A stretch of DNA of 64,000 nt, from positions 62,001 through 126,000 of the forward strand of contig NZ_QZWZ01000017.1 in assembly GCF_003601975.1 (NCBI RefSeq), read 5' to 3'. The notes beneath the pieces are model-generated. The model saw nothing but the letters and a program-made list of their open reading frames with translations. It did not search any database and was not told where the DNA came from. Numbering within the stretch: the first letter of the stretch is position 1; each line of letters opens with the position of its first letter. Made by a program: the position numbers and the translations under genes. Shown here piece after piece: positions 9,018 through 17,335 of the stretch. This DNA is from Mesorhizobium waimense. GTDB taxonomy: Bacteria; Pseudomonadota; Alphaproteobacteria; Rhizobiales; Rhizobiaceae.

Positions 9018-10600
9018 CGTCCAGCCATCCTTTTCGACTGGACGTAAAGCAGCCAGGTCAGGGGCAGCGACATCGCCACCATGATGAAGGCGTAAGGGGC
9101 GGCCGAGGCATAGTCGATCTCGCCGCTATAGGACCAGAACGCCATTGCCAGCGTGCGGGTGCCGTTGGGCGCCAGCATCTGGGTGGCGGTCAGTTCGTTG
9201 GTGATGCCGAGCGCCACCAGCGCCATGCCTGCGGCGGCCCCCGGCGCCGACAGGCGGATCGTCGTTGCCCACAGCGCCTTGAGCGGCGGCCGGCCGAGGC
9301 TCGAGGCCGCGCGTTCGAGTTCGACCGGCGCCTGTGCGATCGACGCCCTGAGGCTGATCAAGGCGCGCGGCAGGAACATCAGCGCATAGGCGAAAAGAAT
9401 GGTGAACAAGGTCTGGTAAAGCGGCATGGCGATGCGCACGGTGATGGTGACCAGCGCCAGCGCGATGACGACGCCGGGCAGCGAGCCGACGATGTAGTTA
9501 CAGCCTTCGAGAAGCCGCTGCAGCGGACCCGGCGCGCGGATCGAGACCCACGCCATCGGCATGGCGGCTATCGTTGCGAGCAGCGCGCCGCCAACCGCCA
9601 GGAACAGGGTCTGGCCGAGCGCCAGGCCGATCTCGTCGAGGCGCCAGACATCGGCGCCGCCGGCGATCAGCCAGCGGCTGATGGTGACGAAAGGCACGCC
9701 GAGCGAAAGCAGCGCGGTGACGGCAGGCAGCGCCAGGCAGGCAAGCGCGGCGCGGCCGAGCCTCGTGCGCTGCTGCTGGCGCGCCGCACCAGAGCCGACG
9801 CGGGCATAGCGCTCCTCGCCGCGCACCAGCACCTCCAGGGCGAGCAGCACGAAACAGCACGTCACCAGCACCGCGGCCAGCATGTTGGCGGCCGGTCCGT
9901 TGAAGGTCGACTGGAACTGGTCGACGATCGCCGTGGTGAAGGTGTCGAAGCGGATGAAGACATAGAGGCCGTATTCGGCAAGCAAATGCAGGCCGACCAG
10001 CAGCGAGCCGCCGCAAATGGCTAATCTCAGCTGCGGCAGCACGACGCGGGCAAAGACCCGCCATGGGCCGAGGCCGAGGGCGGCCGCGGCATCCTCAAGC
10101 GCGGGGTCGAGACGACGTAGTGCGGCCGCGATCGGCAGATAGAGGAACGGGAAATAGGCAAGGACCGAAACCAGCACCCCGGCCCACAGGCCGTGCAGCC
10201 CCGGCACAAGGCTGATCCAGGCATAGGAGTGGACGAAGGCGGGGATGGCGAGCGGCGCCACCGACAGCCACGCCCACAGGCGTGCGCCGGGCAGGTCGCT
10301 GCGTTCGGTCAGCCAGGCCAGCGTCACCGACAGCACGATCGAAATCGGAACCGCCACCGCCACCAGAAGCACGGTGTTGACCAGGAGCTCGCCGACGCGT
10401 GGACGAAAGACCAGCGCCGATGCGGTTTCCCAGCCGTTCTGCACCGCGACCCACACGATGAAGGCAAGCGGCAGCAATGCAAGCAGCGAGACAAGAGTGG
10501 CTGCGAGCAGGATCCAGGAGAGGGATCGACGGCGCGTTCCATGCCCGGCCTTGGGGCCGGCCGGCAGGCCCGGACGCGAAAGATCGACCACAGACTGCAT
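9014..10600 (-). CDS. fbpB: Fe3+-type ABC transporter, fused double permease
   Basis: Inner-membrane channel of the iron importer, 528 aa, with two permease modules in one chain (about twelve helices). The N-terminal half has the LEDAAAALGLGPWRVFARVVLPQLR coupling segment and the C-terminal half ELERAASSLGRPP, each the cytoplasmic loop that contacts the ATPase. This duplicated layout is the rule for FbpB/SfuB/ThiP-type permeases. The N-terminal 30 residues are cytoplasmic and basic (GTRRRSLSW). It overlaps fbpC by four bases and is separated from the binding-protein gene by 175 bp containing a strong hairpin. Confidence 0.9.
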   Translation of the reverse strand: MQSVVDLSRPGLPAGPKAGHGTRRRSLSWILLAATLVSLLALLPLAFIVWVAVQNGWETASALVFRPRVGELLVNTVLLVAVAVPISIVLSVTLAWLTERSDLPGARLWAWLSVAPLAIPAFVHSYAWISLVPGLHGLWAGVLVSVLAYFPFLYLPIAAALRRLDPALEDAAAALGLGPWRVFARVVLPQLRLAICGGSLLVGLHLLAEYGLYVFIRFDTFTTAIVDQFQSTFNGPAANMLAAVLVTCCFVLLALEVLVRGEERYARVGSGAARQQQRTRLGRAALACLALPAVTALLSLGVPFVTISRWLIAGGADVWRLDEIGLALGQTLFLAVGGALLATIAAMPMAWVSIRAPGPLQRLLEGCNYIVGSLPGVVIALALVTITVRIAMPLYQTLFTILFAYALMFLPRALISLRASIAQAPVELERAASSLGRPPLKALWATTIRLSAPGAAAGMALVALGITNELTATQMLAPNGTRTLAMAFWSYSGEIDYASAAPYAFIMVAMSLPLTWLLYVQSKRMAGR

Positions 10601-10711
10601 CAGGCCGGACGCCGCGCCGCTTCCACCTGACGGCGGAGGTCATCGAAGGCACGCCGAACGCGGCCGGAAACGCAGCTTGTCGTCATCGACGAATGCCACC
10701 TCGAAAACAGA

Positions 10712-10745
10712 GCGCTCCCGCGGAGAGCGTATCCCGCGGGAGCGC
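10712..10745 (-). terminator. Strong hairpin between iron-binding protein and permease genes
   Basis: A perfect 12-bp inverted repeat (gcgctcccgcgg at 10712-10723, complement at 10734-10745) encloses a 10-nt loop. On the minus strand it is followed by TCTGTTTTCG. It lies just 3' of the binding-protein gene and should give partial termination or stabilise that message. Confidence 0.7.
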
Positions 10746-10775
10746 AGTCGGTTGCCCTTTTAGGACGAACGCGAA

Positions 10776-11783
10776 CTAAAGCAAGCCGGCTGCCGTCATC
10801 AGGTCGGTGACCTTCTTCGAGTTCAGCGTCGCCGGATCGACCTTCGGCGCCTGCAGATCGGCCAGCGGCGTCAGTTTCGAATTGGAATCGGCGCCCTTGC
10901 CGACCGCATATTCGAAGGACGTGCCGTCCTTCAGCACCTCCTGGCCACCCTTGCCGGTCACCCACTTCAGGAAGGCCTGGGCTTCCTTCTGGTGCTTGCT
11001 CGAGGCCAGCACGCCGCCGCCGGAGATCGAGACGAAAGCGCCGGGATCCTGGTTCTTGAAATAGTGCATGGCGACGTTCTTGCTGTTCTCGCCGGTCTTG
11101 GCCTGATCGCCGAAATAATAATAGTGGTAGATGACGCCGCCTTCGATCTCGCCGGCATTGACCGCCTTCATCACCGTGCTGTTGCCCTTGTAGGCGGTGA
11201 AATTCGTCTTCATCGCCTTCAGCCAGTCGGCCGTCGCGGCCTCGCCCTTCAGCTGCAGCAGCGCGCTGACGATGGCCTGGAAATCGGCGCCGGAGGGGGA
11301 GGCGGCCCAGCGGCCCTTCCAGCTCGGATCGGCGAGCTCAAGCAGCGACTTGGGCAACTGGTCTTCCTTCAGCTTGGTCTTGTCGTAGGCAAAGACGGTG
11401 CTGCGCGCGGCGACACCGACCCATTTGCCGGTGGTCGGCTGGTATTCCTGGGGAACCTGCGCCAGCGTGTCGGCATCGACCGGCGCGAACAGACCGGCGG
11501 CCTCGACCAGGGCCATGGCCGGCGAGTTTTCGGTCAGGAACACATCGGCCGGCGAGGCAGCGCCTTCAGCGACGATCTGATTGGAGAAATCGCTGTCGCC
11601 GCCATTGCGCAGCGTGACCTTGATACCGGTTTCCTTGGTAAAGCCCTCGGCCCATTCCTTGGCCAGGCTCTCATGCTGGGCGTTGTAGACGACGATGCCG
11701 GCATCCTCGGCCATGGCGGGGGCGGCGAGCAGGCTGACCGCCAGCGCGGTGGCGCCGGCGAGGGCGGAAAGGGCGTATCTCAT
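10776..11783 (-). CDS. fbpA: Fe3+-type ABC transporter, periplasmic binding protein
   Basis: Periplasmic ferric-binding protein, 335 aa. A signal peptide occupies residues 1-25 (MRYALSALAGATALAVSLLAAPAMA-E). The mature part begins DAGIVVYNAQHESLAKEW, the opening typical of FbpA/FutA/IdiA proteins. The VIYHYYYFGDQA segment in the second lobe carries a cluster of tyrosines in the place where FbpA homologues ligate Fe3+. The gene opens the minus-strand operon; the divergent 205-bp region towards the ECF sigma gene should contain its promoter. I could not identify a certain Fur, Irr or RirA operator there. Iron specificity is inferred from these residues and the operon. Confidence 0.88.
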   Translation of the reverse strand: MRYALSALAGATALAVSLLAAPAMAEDAGIVVYNAQHESLAKEWAEGFTKETGIKVTLRNGGDSDFSNQIVAEGAASPADVFLTENSPAMALVEAAGLFAPVDADTLAQVPQEYQPTTGKWVGVAARSTVFAYDKTKLKEDQLPKSLLELADPSWKGRWAASPSGADFQAIVSALLQLKGEAATADWLKAMKTNFTAYKGNSTVMKAVNAGEIEGGVIYHYYYFGDQAKTGENSKNVAMHYFKNQDPGAFVSISGGGVLASSKHQKEAQAFLKWVTGKGGQEVLKDGTSFEYAVGKGADSNSKLTPLADLQAPKVDPATLNSKKVTDLMTAAGLL

Positions 11784-11942
11784 GGGGCGTCGTCCTCGAT
11801 CTTGTTGGTTGGTCTTGGCACGGCTGCACCTACCAATACCTGATTGTCCGAGTCAACATTGGTGAACTGGTTCAATCGGCAGCGGGGCGCAAACTTTCGT
11901 GATTCTCCGGCAGTTTGGCTTGGACATTATTTCGCCGGCCAC

Positions 11943-11968
11943 GTAACAAAACAGCGCCGAGACGCGAA
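11943..11968 (+). promoter_or_regulatory. Candidate ECF-sigma promoter (GTAACA-N16-CGAA)
   Basis: GTAACA at 11943-11948 and CGAA at 11965-11968 are exactly 16 bp apart, ending 20 bp before the sigma-factor start. From memory, promoters of Caulobacter SigF, which is also paired with an NrsF (DUF1109) anti-sigma factor, follow GTAACC-N16-CGAA. The match suggests autoregulation. Confidence 0.6.
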
Positions 11969-11988
11969 CATCGGGGGAGTGAACTCTT

Positions 11989-12525
11989 GTGACCGGCAAG
12001 GATGAGGCCGAGCTTTCCCGGCTGCTCAAGGCCGCAATCGCCGGAGATGAAAGGGCCTACGCCGACTTTCTGCACCGGACGGCTGCTCTCGTTCGCGGCT
12101 TTGCCCGGCGCAAGATCGTACAGGGGGGGGTCGACCCCGAGGATGTCGTGCAGGAAACCTTGCTGGCCATTCATGTGAAACGGCATACTTGGCGCGACGA
12201 TGCGCCGGTGTTGCCATGGGTCTATGCCATCGCGCGCTTCAAGCTGATCGATGCCTTCCGGCGGCGCGGGCGGCGTGTCGAGATAGAGATCGACGAAATC
12301 GCCGAAACCTTCGCCGAGCCTGAGACCGAGACCGTCAGCGAGCGCGACATCAACCGGGTGCTGGACAGCCTGCCGCCGGCGCAGCGTTCGGTGGTATCGG
12401 CGGTGTCGGTCGAGGGCCGTTCGATCGGTGAGACGGCGGCGAAATTCGGCATCACGGAGACGGCGGTGCGGGTGTCGCTGCATCGCGGGCTTGCCGCCAT
12501 TGCCAGGCGTTTCGGGCGGGAATGA
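11989..12525 (+). CDS. ECF RNA polymerase sigma factor (SigF-like)
   Basis: Extracytoplasmic-function sigma factor, 178 aa, directing RNA polymerase to stress promoters. Region 2 (about residues 20-90) holds DPEDVVQETLLAIHVKRHTW and PWVYAIARFKLID, and region 4 (about 120-175) holds the helix-turn-helix SIGETAAKFGITETAVRVSLHRG. The start is GTG 11989. One base separates its stop from the NrsF-like anti-sigma gene, and a matching promoter lies upstream, so a self-controlled pair is likely. Oddity: a run of eight G (12123-12130) lies within codons 45-48, a slippage-prone tract in a regulatory gene. Known relatives answer oxidative or heavy-metal stress; that role is inferred. Confidence 0.9.
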   Translation: MTGKDEAELSRLLKAAIAGDERAYADFLHRTAALVRGFARRKIVQGGVDPEDVVQETLLAIHVKRHTWRDDAPVLPWVYAIARFKLIDAFRRRGRRVEIEIDEIAETFAEPETETVSERDINRVLDSLPPAQRSVVSAVSVEGRSIGETAAKFGITETAVRVSLHRGLAAIARRFGRE

Positions 12526-12526
12526 C

Positions 12527-13165
12527 ATGAGGACCGAGGATCTCATCAAGGCATTGGACGCCGACGCCCGCAGCAAGGCGATGCCGCTACGCTCGGCCTG
12601 GTGGATGGCCACCGCGGTTGCGGCGGTGATCGCGGTGGTGGTCTTCTGGTTCACCATCGGTCCACGTTCCGACATCATGATCGCCATGCACACGATGCGC
12701 TTCCTGTCGAAGTTCGTCTTCACCATCGTGCTTGCCGGCACCGCCTTCGCGCTGATCCACGCTTTGTCGACCCCCGGCGCGTCGACGGGAAAGGCCGCGG
12801 CCTGGATGGCCGCAGCGCCGCTGCTCGTCCTCGTGGCTGTGGTTCTGGAACTCTTCGCGGTGCCTGAGGCACAATGGGGCACGCGGCTGGTCGGCTCCAA
12901 CATGATGATCTGCATGGGCTTCATCCCGCTGATTGGCATCGGCCCGCTGGCGATTTTCCTGTGGATGCTGCGCTACGGCGCGCCGACGCGGCCGGTGCTT
13001 GCCGGCGCGGTTGCGGGCCTGCTTGCCGGCGGGCTGGCGGCGACCTTCTATGCCGCGCACTGCGTCGACGATTCGCCGCTCTTTGTCGCCACCTGGTACA
13101 CGGTCGCGATCATCATCCTTACGGCGCTGGGGGCCCTGGGTGGGCGGCTTTTTGTGCGCTGGTAG
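12527..13165 (+). CDS. NrsF-like (DUF1109) anti-sigma factor
   Basis: Inner-membrane anti-sigma factor expected to hold the upstream ECF sigma inactive. It has 212 aa with six predicted helices: a short cytoplasmic N-terminus (MRTEDLIKALDADARS) followed by hydrophobic segments starting near residues 25, 62, 93, 125, 155 and 190. Two cysteines, C129 (MICMG) and C179 (AHCVDD), sit where NrsF proteins carry the conserved pair needed for sensing. ATG 12527 is chosen because it starts one base after the sigma stop; an upstream in-frame ATG at 12428 would lie within the sigma gene. Confidence 0.87.
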   Translation: MRTEDLIKALDADARSKAMPLRSAWWMATAVAAVIAVVVFWFTIGPRSDIMIAMHTMRFLSKFVFTIVLAGTAFALIHALSTPGASTGKAAAWMAAAPLLVLVAVVLELFAVPEAQWGTRLVGSNMMICMGFIPLIGIGPLAIFLWMLRYGAPTRPVLAGAVAGLLAGGLAATFYAAHCVDDSPLFVATWYTVAIIILTALGALGGRLFVRW

Positions 13166-13308
13166 GGCAACACACACCGATCCTTAATCATGCCGGCAAT
13201 TGTTTGCCGGTTAGCATCGTCGCCGGGACCGCCAGCGCAACCTTTCCTTAAAATCGATCCGCCAGGGTTGCAGCAACGTGCAATTGCGCAACGGGGTGGA
13301 TCCGCATT

Positions 13309-15336
13309 GTGACGTGGACGTGGAAAGGCCTGCGGGCCGACAGACATGCTGCGCTGGTTTTGATGGTGGTCGGCCTTGTCGCCGCCCTTGCGTCGATCCT
13401 GTTGTCGCGCCTGGAGCTCGGTGCCGAGGCCCTGAAACTTTGCCTGCAGATAGCGGTCGCCATGATCGCGGCGTCGCTTTTCCTCACCGCCCTGTTCGTT
13501 CGCCAGATCGTCGCGGACCGCCGGCAGATCGGCGAGAGCGAGCAGCGTTTCCGCCGCGCCATGGAGGATTCGGCAATCGGCGTCGCCATTGTCGGCCTCG
13601 ACGGCCGCATCCTGCAGACCAATCCGGCTTTCGCCACCATGCTTGGCTATAGCCGCGAGGAGATCGAGGCACTGACCTTCTTCCAGATCACCCATCCCGA
13701 CGACCTGCAGATCGGCAGGGACACGATGATCAACCTGAAGGCAGGCAAGATCGACGCTTTCCATTTCGAGAAGCGTTACCTGCGAAAGGACGGGACGCCG
13801 GTCTGGGCGCAACTTGCCGGTTCGGTCATCCGCGACGAAGACAGCGGCCGTCCGCTCTACCTGGTTTCGCAGATAGAGGACATCGATGCCCGCAAGCAGT
13901 CCGAGGCGCGCATCGCGGAGGCCGAAACGCGTTGGAACTTCGCGCTGGCCAGCGCCGGTCAAGGCGTCTGGGATCTCGACATGCGCAAGGGTGGCACGAC
14001 CTACTCCGGCACCTGGGTGAAAATGCTCGGCTATGCCGATGGCGAACTGGATGGCGACCCCGACCGCTGGCTGACGATGATCCATCCCGACGATCGCGAA
14101 CTCGTCGCCGAGGCCGACCGCGCCCACCTCGCCGGCGAGACGCCGTTTTTCGAAGCCGAGTTCAGGATGCGCCACAAGGACGGGCACTGGGTCTGGATCC
14201 TCGACCGCGGCAAGGCCATCGAGCGGGACGCCGTAGGGCGGCTGATCAGGGCCATCGGCAGCCTGACCGATATTACCCAGCGCAAGGAGGCCGAAGCGCG
14301 CCTCATCGTGTCGGCGGCGATGCTGGCCGACGAGAAGGAACGGCTGCGCGTCACGTTGCAGTCGATCGGCGATGCCGTGATCTGCACGGATGCCGCAAAC
14401 CGCGTCACCTTCATGAATCCGGTGGCCGAAAAGCTGACCGGCGTGACCAGCGGCGAGGCGCTCGGCAAGACGCTCGGTCATGTCTACTGGACGGTCGACG
14501 AAGAGACCGGGCAAAGGATCGGCGTGGCACGCGCTTCGACCGGCGGCACAGGCCCCGCCGAGCAGAACAGCCGCGCCGTGCTGGTCCGCCGCGACGACAC
14601 GCGCTGCAGCATCCGTCAGGTCGTGTCGCCGATCATGAACGAGCGAGCTGAGTTCTGCGGACTGGTCATCGTCTTCCAGGATTTTACCGATGCGCGCGCC
14701 CTGCAGCGCCAGCTCGCTTATGCCGCCGCCCATGATGCGCTCACCGGTCTCGCCAACCGCTCGAGCTTCATCCGCACGATGGAGGAACTGGTCAATCGGA
14801 GCGGCAAGGCCGGCGTGGCCGACACGACGGGGTCGGTCGGCGGCACGACGAACTCGGCCTTCGATACGACAGGGTCGATCGGGGAGCATCAGTTCATGTT
14901 TGTCGACCTCGACCATTTCAAGCTGGTCAACGACACCGGCGGCCATGCCGCGGGCGATGCCCTGCTGAAGCGGGTCGCCGAGGCGATCCGTGGCGTGCTT
15001 GGCCCAGAAGACATCGTCGCCCGCCTCGGAGGCGACGAGTTCGCCGTCATCCTGAAGTCGGGCTCGGCCGCCAGCGGCATGATTGCGGCACGATCCATCA
15101 TCGATGCGATACGCGGCCTGAATTTTACCTGGGACGGACGAGACCATTCGATCGGCGCCAGCATCGGGCTGGCGCCGATCCGCGCCGGCTGCGGCGAAGT
15201 GGACGAGATCATCGCGCGGGCCGACGCCGCCTGCTACGCGGCCAAGGCCGCCGGAAGGGGCTGCGTTTCGACGGCGGACGAGGACATCAAAGCCGACGAG
15301 ACGGTATCGCCCAAGCCGCTTGCCGCAGCCTCCTGA
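13309..15336 (+). CDS. PAS-domain diguanylate cyclase (GGDEF)
   Basis: Membrane-anchored cyclic-di-GMP synthase, 675 aa, GTG start at 13309. Two helices lie at about residues 13-31 and 45-66. Three PAS domains follow: about 82-200 (IGVAIVGLDGRILQTNPAF), 208-330 (GVWDLDMRKGGTTYSG) and 350-460 (VICTDAANRVTFMNPVAEK). The GGDEF domain begins with the DALTGLANRSSF motif near 480 and keeps an intact LGGDEF near 573, so cyclase activity is expected. No EAL domain is present. Oddity: a Gly/Thr/Ser-rich insert of about 25 residues with two DTTGS copies splits the domain between its first helix and first strand. The signal is unknown. Confidence 0.92.
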   Translation: MTWTWKGLRADRHAALVLMVVGLVAALASILLSRLELGAEALKLCLQIAVAMIAASLFLTALFVRQIVADRRQIGESEQRFRRAMEDSAIGVAIVGLDGRILQTNPAFATMLGYSREEIEALTFFQITHPDDLQIGRDTMINLKAGKIDAFHFEKRYLRKDGTPVWAQLAGSVIRDEDSGRPLYLVSQIEDIDARKQSEARIAEAETRWNFALASAGQGVWDLDMRKGGTTYSGTWVKMLGYADGELDGDPDRWLTMIHPDDRELVAEADRAHLAGETPFFEAEFRMRHKDGHWVWILDRGKAIERDAVGRLIRAIGSLTDITQRKEAEARLIVSAAMLADEKERLRVTLQSIGDAVICTDAANRVTFMNPVAEKLTGVTSGEALGKTLGHVYWTVDEETGQRIGVARASTGGTGPAEQNSRAVLVRRDDTRCSIRQVVSPIMNERAEFCGLVIVFQDFTDARALQRQLAYAAAHDALTGLANRSSFIRTMEELVNRSGKAGVADTTGSVGGTTNSAFDTTGSIGEHQFMFVDLDHFKLVNDTGGHAAGDALLKRVAEAIRGVLGPEDIVARLGGDEFAVILKSGSAASGMIAARSIIDAIRGLNFTWDGRDHSIGASIGLAPIRAGCGEVDEIIARADAACYAAKAAGRGCVSTADEDIKADETVSPKPLAAAS

Positions 15337-15382
15337 AAGGGCCTTGCCGACTTTGTGAGTTCGTAGAGCCGAAGTCTTCGGA

Positions 15383-16261
15383 TTAGCGCGTCGGAACCGG
15401 ATGCTCGCCGCGATAGTCGTAGAAGCCACGCCCGGTCTTGCGACCGAGCCAGCCGGCCTCGACATATTTCACCAGCAGCGGGCAGGGGCGGTACTTCGAA
15501 TCCGACAGGCCGTCATGTAGCACCTGCATGATCGACAGGCAGGTGTCCAGGCCGATGAAATCGGCAAGCTGCAGCGGCCCCATCGGATGATTGGCGCCGA
15601 GCTTCATGGCGGTGTCGATGGCGTCGACCGATCCGACGCCCTCGTAGAGCGTGTAGATCGCCTCGTTGATCATCGGCAGCAGGATGCGGTTGACGATGAA
15701 GGCCGGAAAATCCTCCGAGACGGTGATCGTCTTGTCGAGTTGCTTCACATAGGCCTTGGCCGCCTCGAAGGTCTGGTCCTCGGTGGCGATGCCGCGCACC
15801 AGCTCGACCAGCTTCATCACCGGCACCGGGTTCATGAAATGTATGCCGATGAAGCGCTCGGGACGGTCGGTCTGCGCGGCAAGCCGGGTGATCGAGATCG
15901 ACGAGGTGTTGGTTGCCAGGATCGCCTCGGGATTGAGCTGCGGGCAGAGCTGGGCATAGATCTTGCGCTTGACCGTCTCGTCCTCGGTCGCTGCTTCGAT
16001 CACCAGATCGGCACCGGCAAGATCGGCCATGACGGGGGCGGCGGAAATGCGCGCCATCGCTTCGTTGCGCAGCTTTTCCTCAAGCTTGCCCGAGCCGACC
16101 TGGCGGGCCATGTTGCCGCTGACGGTGGCGATGCCCTTCTCGATGCGGTCGGGCGAGATGTCGTAGATCAGCACCTTGTAGCCGGAAAGCGCGGAGACAT
16201 GGGCGATACCGCCGCCCATCTGGCCCGCGCCGATGATGCCGATCGTCTCGATCTTGCTCAT
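15383..16261 (-). CDS. hbdA: 3-hydroxybutyryl-CoA dehydrogenase
   Basis: NAD(P)-dependent oxidation of 3-hydroxyacyl-CoA to 3-oxoacyl-CoA, or the reverse, in fatty-acid or polyhydroxybutyrate metabolism. The protein is 292 aa from ATG 16261 (MSKIETIGIIG); an in-frame upstream start at 16315 would add a non-conserved leader. The Rossmann motif GAGQMGGGIAH is at residues 10-20, the catalytic His lies in FIGIHFMNPVPVM, and the family segments NRILLPMINEA and GANHPMGPLQLADFIGLD follow. It lies downstream of etfA on the same strand; the pairing fits beta-oxidation, since ETF accepts electrons from the acyl-CoA dehydrogenase step. Confidence 0.93.
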   Translation of the reverse strand: MSKIETIGIIGAGQMGGGIAHVSALSGYKVLIYDISPDRIEKGIATVSGNMARQVGSGKLEEKLRNEAMARISAAPVMADLAGADLVIEAATEDETVKRKIYAQLCPQLNPEAILATNTSSISITRLAAQTDRPERFIGIHFMNPVPVMKLVELVRGIATEDQTFEAAKAYVKQLDKTITVSEDFPAFIVNRILLPMINEAIYTLYEGVGSVDAIDTAMKLGANHPMGPLQLADFIGLDTCLSIMQVLHDGLSDSKYRPCPLLVKYVEAGWLGRKTGRGFYDYRGEHPVPTR

Positions 16262-16320
16262 TACACCGATCCCGTCGAAGAAAGGCCTTTGCGGCCTGCC
16301 TTTTGTGCGGTGCAAACTAA

Positions 16321-16352
16321 AAGGGCGGGGCAGCTTCGTCTACCCCACCCTT
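16321..16352 (-). terminator. Hairpin between etfA and hbdA
   Basis: aagggcgggg (16321-16330) pairs with ccccaccctt (16343-16352) with a single mismatch across a 12-nt loop. It sits 30 bp after the etfA stop, so it may end or attenuate the etfBA transcript before hbdA. Confidence 0.55.
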
Positions 16353-16381
16353 CACAATTTAATACGCTTAGGCAGATAGCG

Positions 16382-17311
16382 TCAAAGCGCCTTTTGCAGT
16401 TCCGGCAGAATGACGAAGAGATCGCCGACGAGGCCGTAGTCGGCAACCTGGAAGATGGGCGCCTCCTCGTCCTTGTTGATGGCGACGATGACCTTGGAAT
16501 CCTTCATGCCGGCAAGGTGCTGGATGGCGCCGGAGATGCCGACTGCGATGTAGAGGTCAGGGGCCACGACCTTGCCGGTCTGGCCGACCTGCCAGTCGTT
16601 CGGCGCGTAGCCGGCGTCGACTGCCGCGCGCGACGCGCCGACCGCGGCACCAAGCTTGTCGGCAACCGGCAGGATGACTTCCTGGAACTTTTCCGCCGAA
16701 CCCAGCGCGCGCCCGCCCGAGATGATGATCTTGGCTGAGGTCAGTTCCGGACGGTCGGTCTCGGACAGCTTGTTCTCGACAAAGGAAGACAGGCCGGGAT
16801 TGGCCGCCGCCTTCGCGGTCTCGACTGCGGCCGAGCCACCTTCGGGCGCCGCCTGGAAGGAGGCGGTGCGCACCGTGATCACCTTCTTGGCGTCGGTCGA
16901 TTGCACGGTCTGGATGGCGTTGCCGGCATAGATCGGCCGCTTGAAGGTGTCGGGCGATACGACTTCGATGATCTCTGACACCTGCGCGACATCGAGCAGG
17001 GCCGCCACGCGCGGCGCGACATTCTTGCCCGACGAGGTCGCCGGCGCGATGATCGTGTCATAGGCGCCGGCTATGCTGACAACCAGCGCCGCCATCGGTT
17101 CGGCGAGGCGCTCAGCCAGTTCGTCGGCCTCGGCCAGCAGCACCTTGCTGACGCCCTTGAGCTTGGCAGCGGCGTCGGCTGCGGCCTTGGCGCCCTTGCC
17201 GGCCACCAGGACGTGCACGTCCGAGCCGATCTGCAGGGCCGCCGACAGCGCCTTGGCGGTCTGGTCGGAAAGGGTTGCGTTGTCGTGTTCGGCGATGAGG
17301 AGAATTGCCAT
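16382..17311 (-). CDS. etfA: Electron transfer flavoprotein, alpha subunit
   Basis: FAD-binding subunit of ETF, which carries electrons from acyl-CoA and other dehydrogenases to ETF-ubiquinone oxidoreductase. It has 309 aa, the usual length. The C-terminal FAD domain (about 190-309) shows VGQTGKVVAPDLYIAVGISG, IQHLAGMKDS and VAINKDEEAPIFQVADYGLVGDL in the expected order. It starts 24 bp after the etfB stop, and the two form an operon in the usual B-A order. Expression with fatty-acid or amino-acid catabolism is expected but no operator was recognised. Confidence 0.95.
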   Translation of the reverse strand: MAILLIAEHDNATLSDQTAKALSAALQIGSDVHVLVAGKGAKAAADAAAKLKGVSKVLLAEADELAERLAEPMAALVVSIAGAYDTIIAPATSSGKNVAPRVAALLDVAQVSEIIEVVSPDTFKRPIYAGNAIQTVQSTDAKKVITVRTASFQAAPEGGSAAVETAKAAANPGLSSFVENKLSETDRPELTSAKIIISGGRALGSAEKFQEVILPVADKLGAAVGASRAAVDAGYAPNDWQVGQTGKVVAPDLYIAVGISGAIQHLAGMKDSKVIVAINKDEEAPIFQVADYGLVGDLFVILPELQKAL

Positions 17312-17335
17312 TTGTCTCGTTCCTTTCCCGATCGC

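Noticed and set aside
13048..15465. 805-codon minus-strand frame opposite the PAS-GGDEF gene
   Set aside because: The plus frame has intact domains; the minus reading has no family character and spans a gene boundary.
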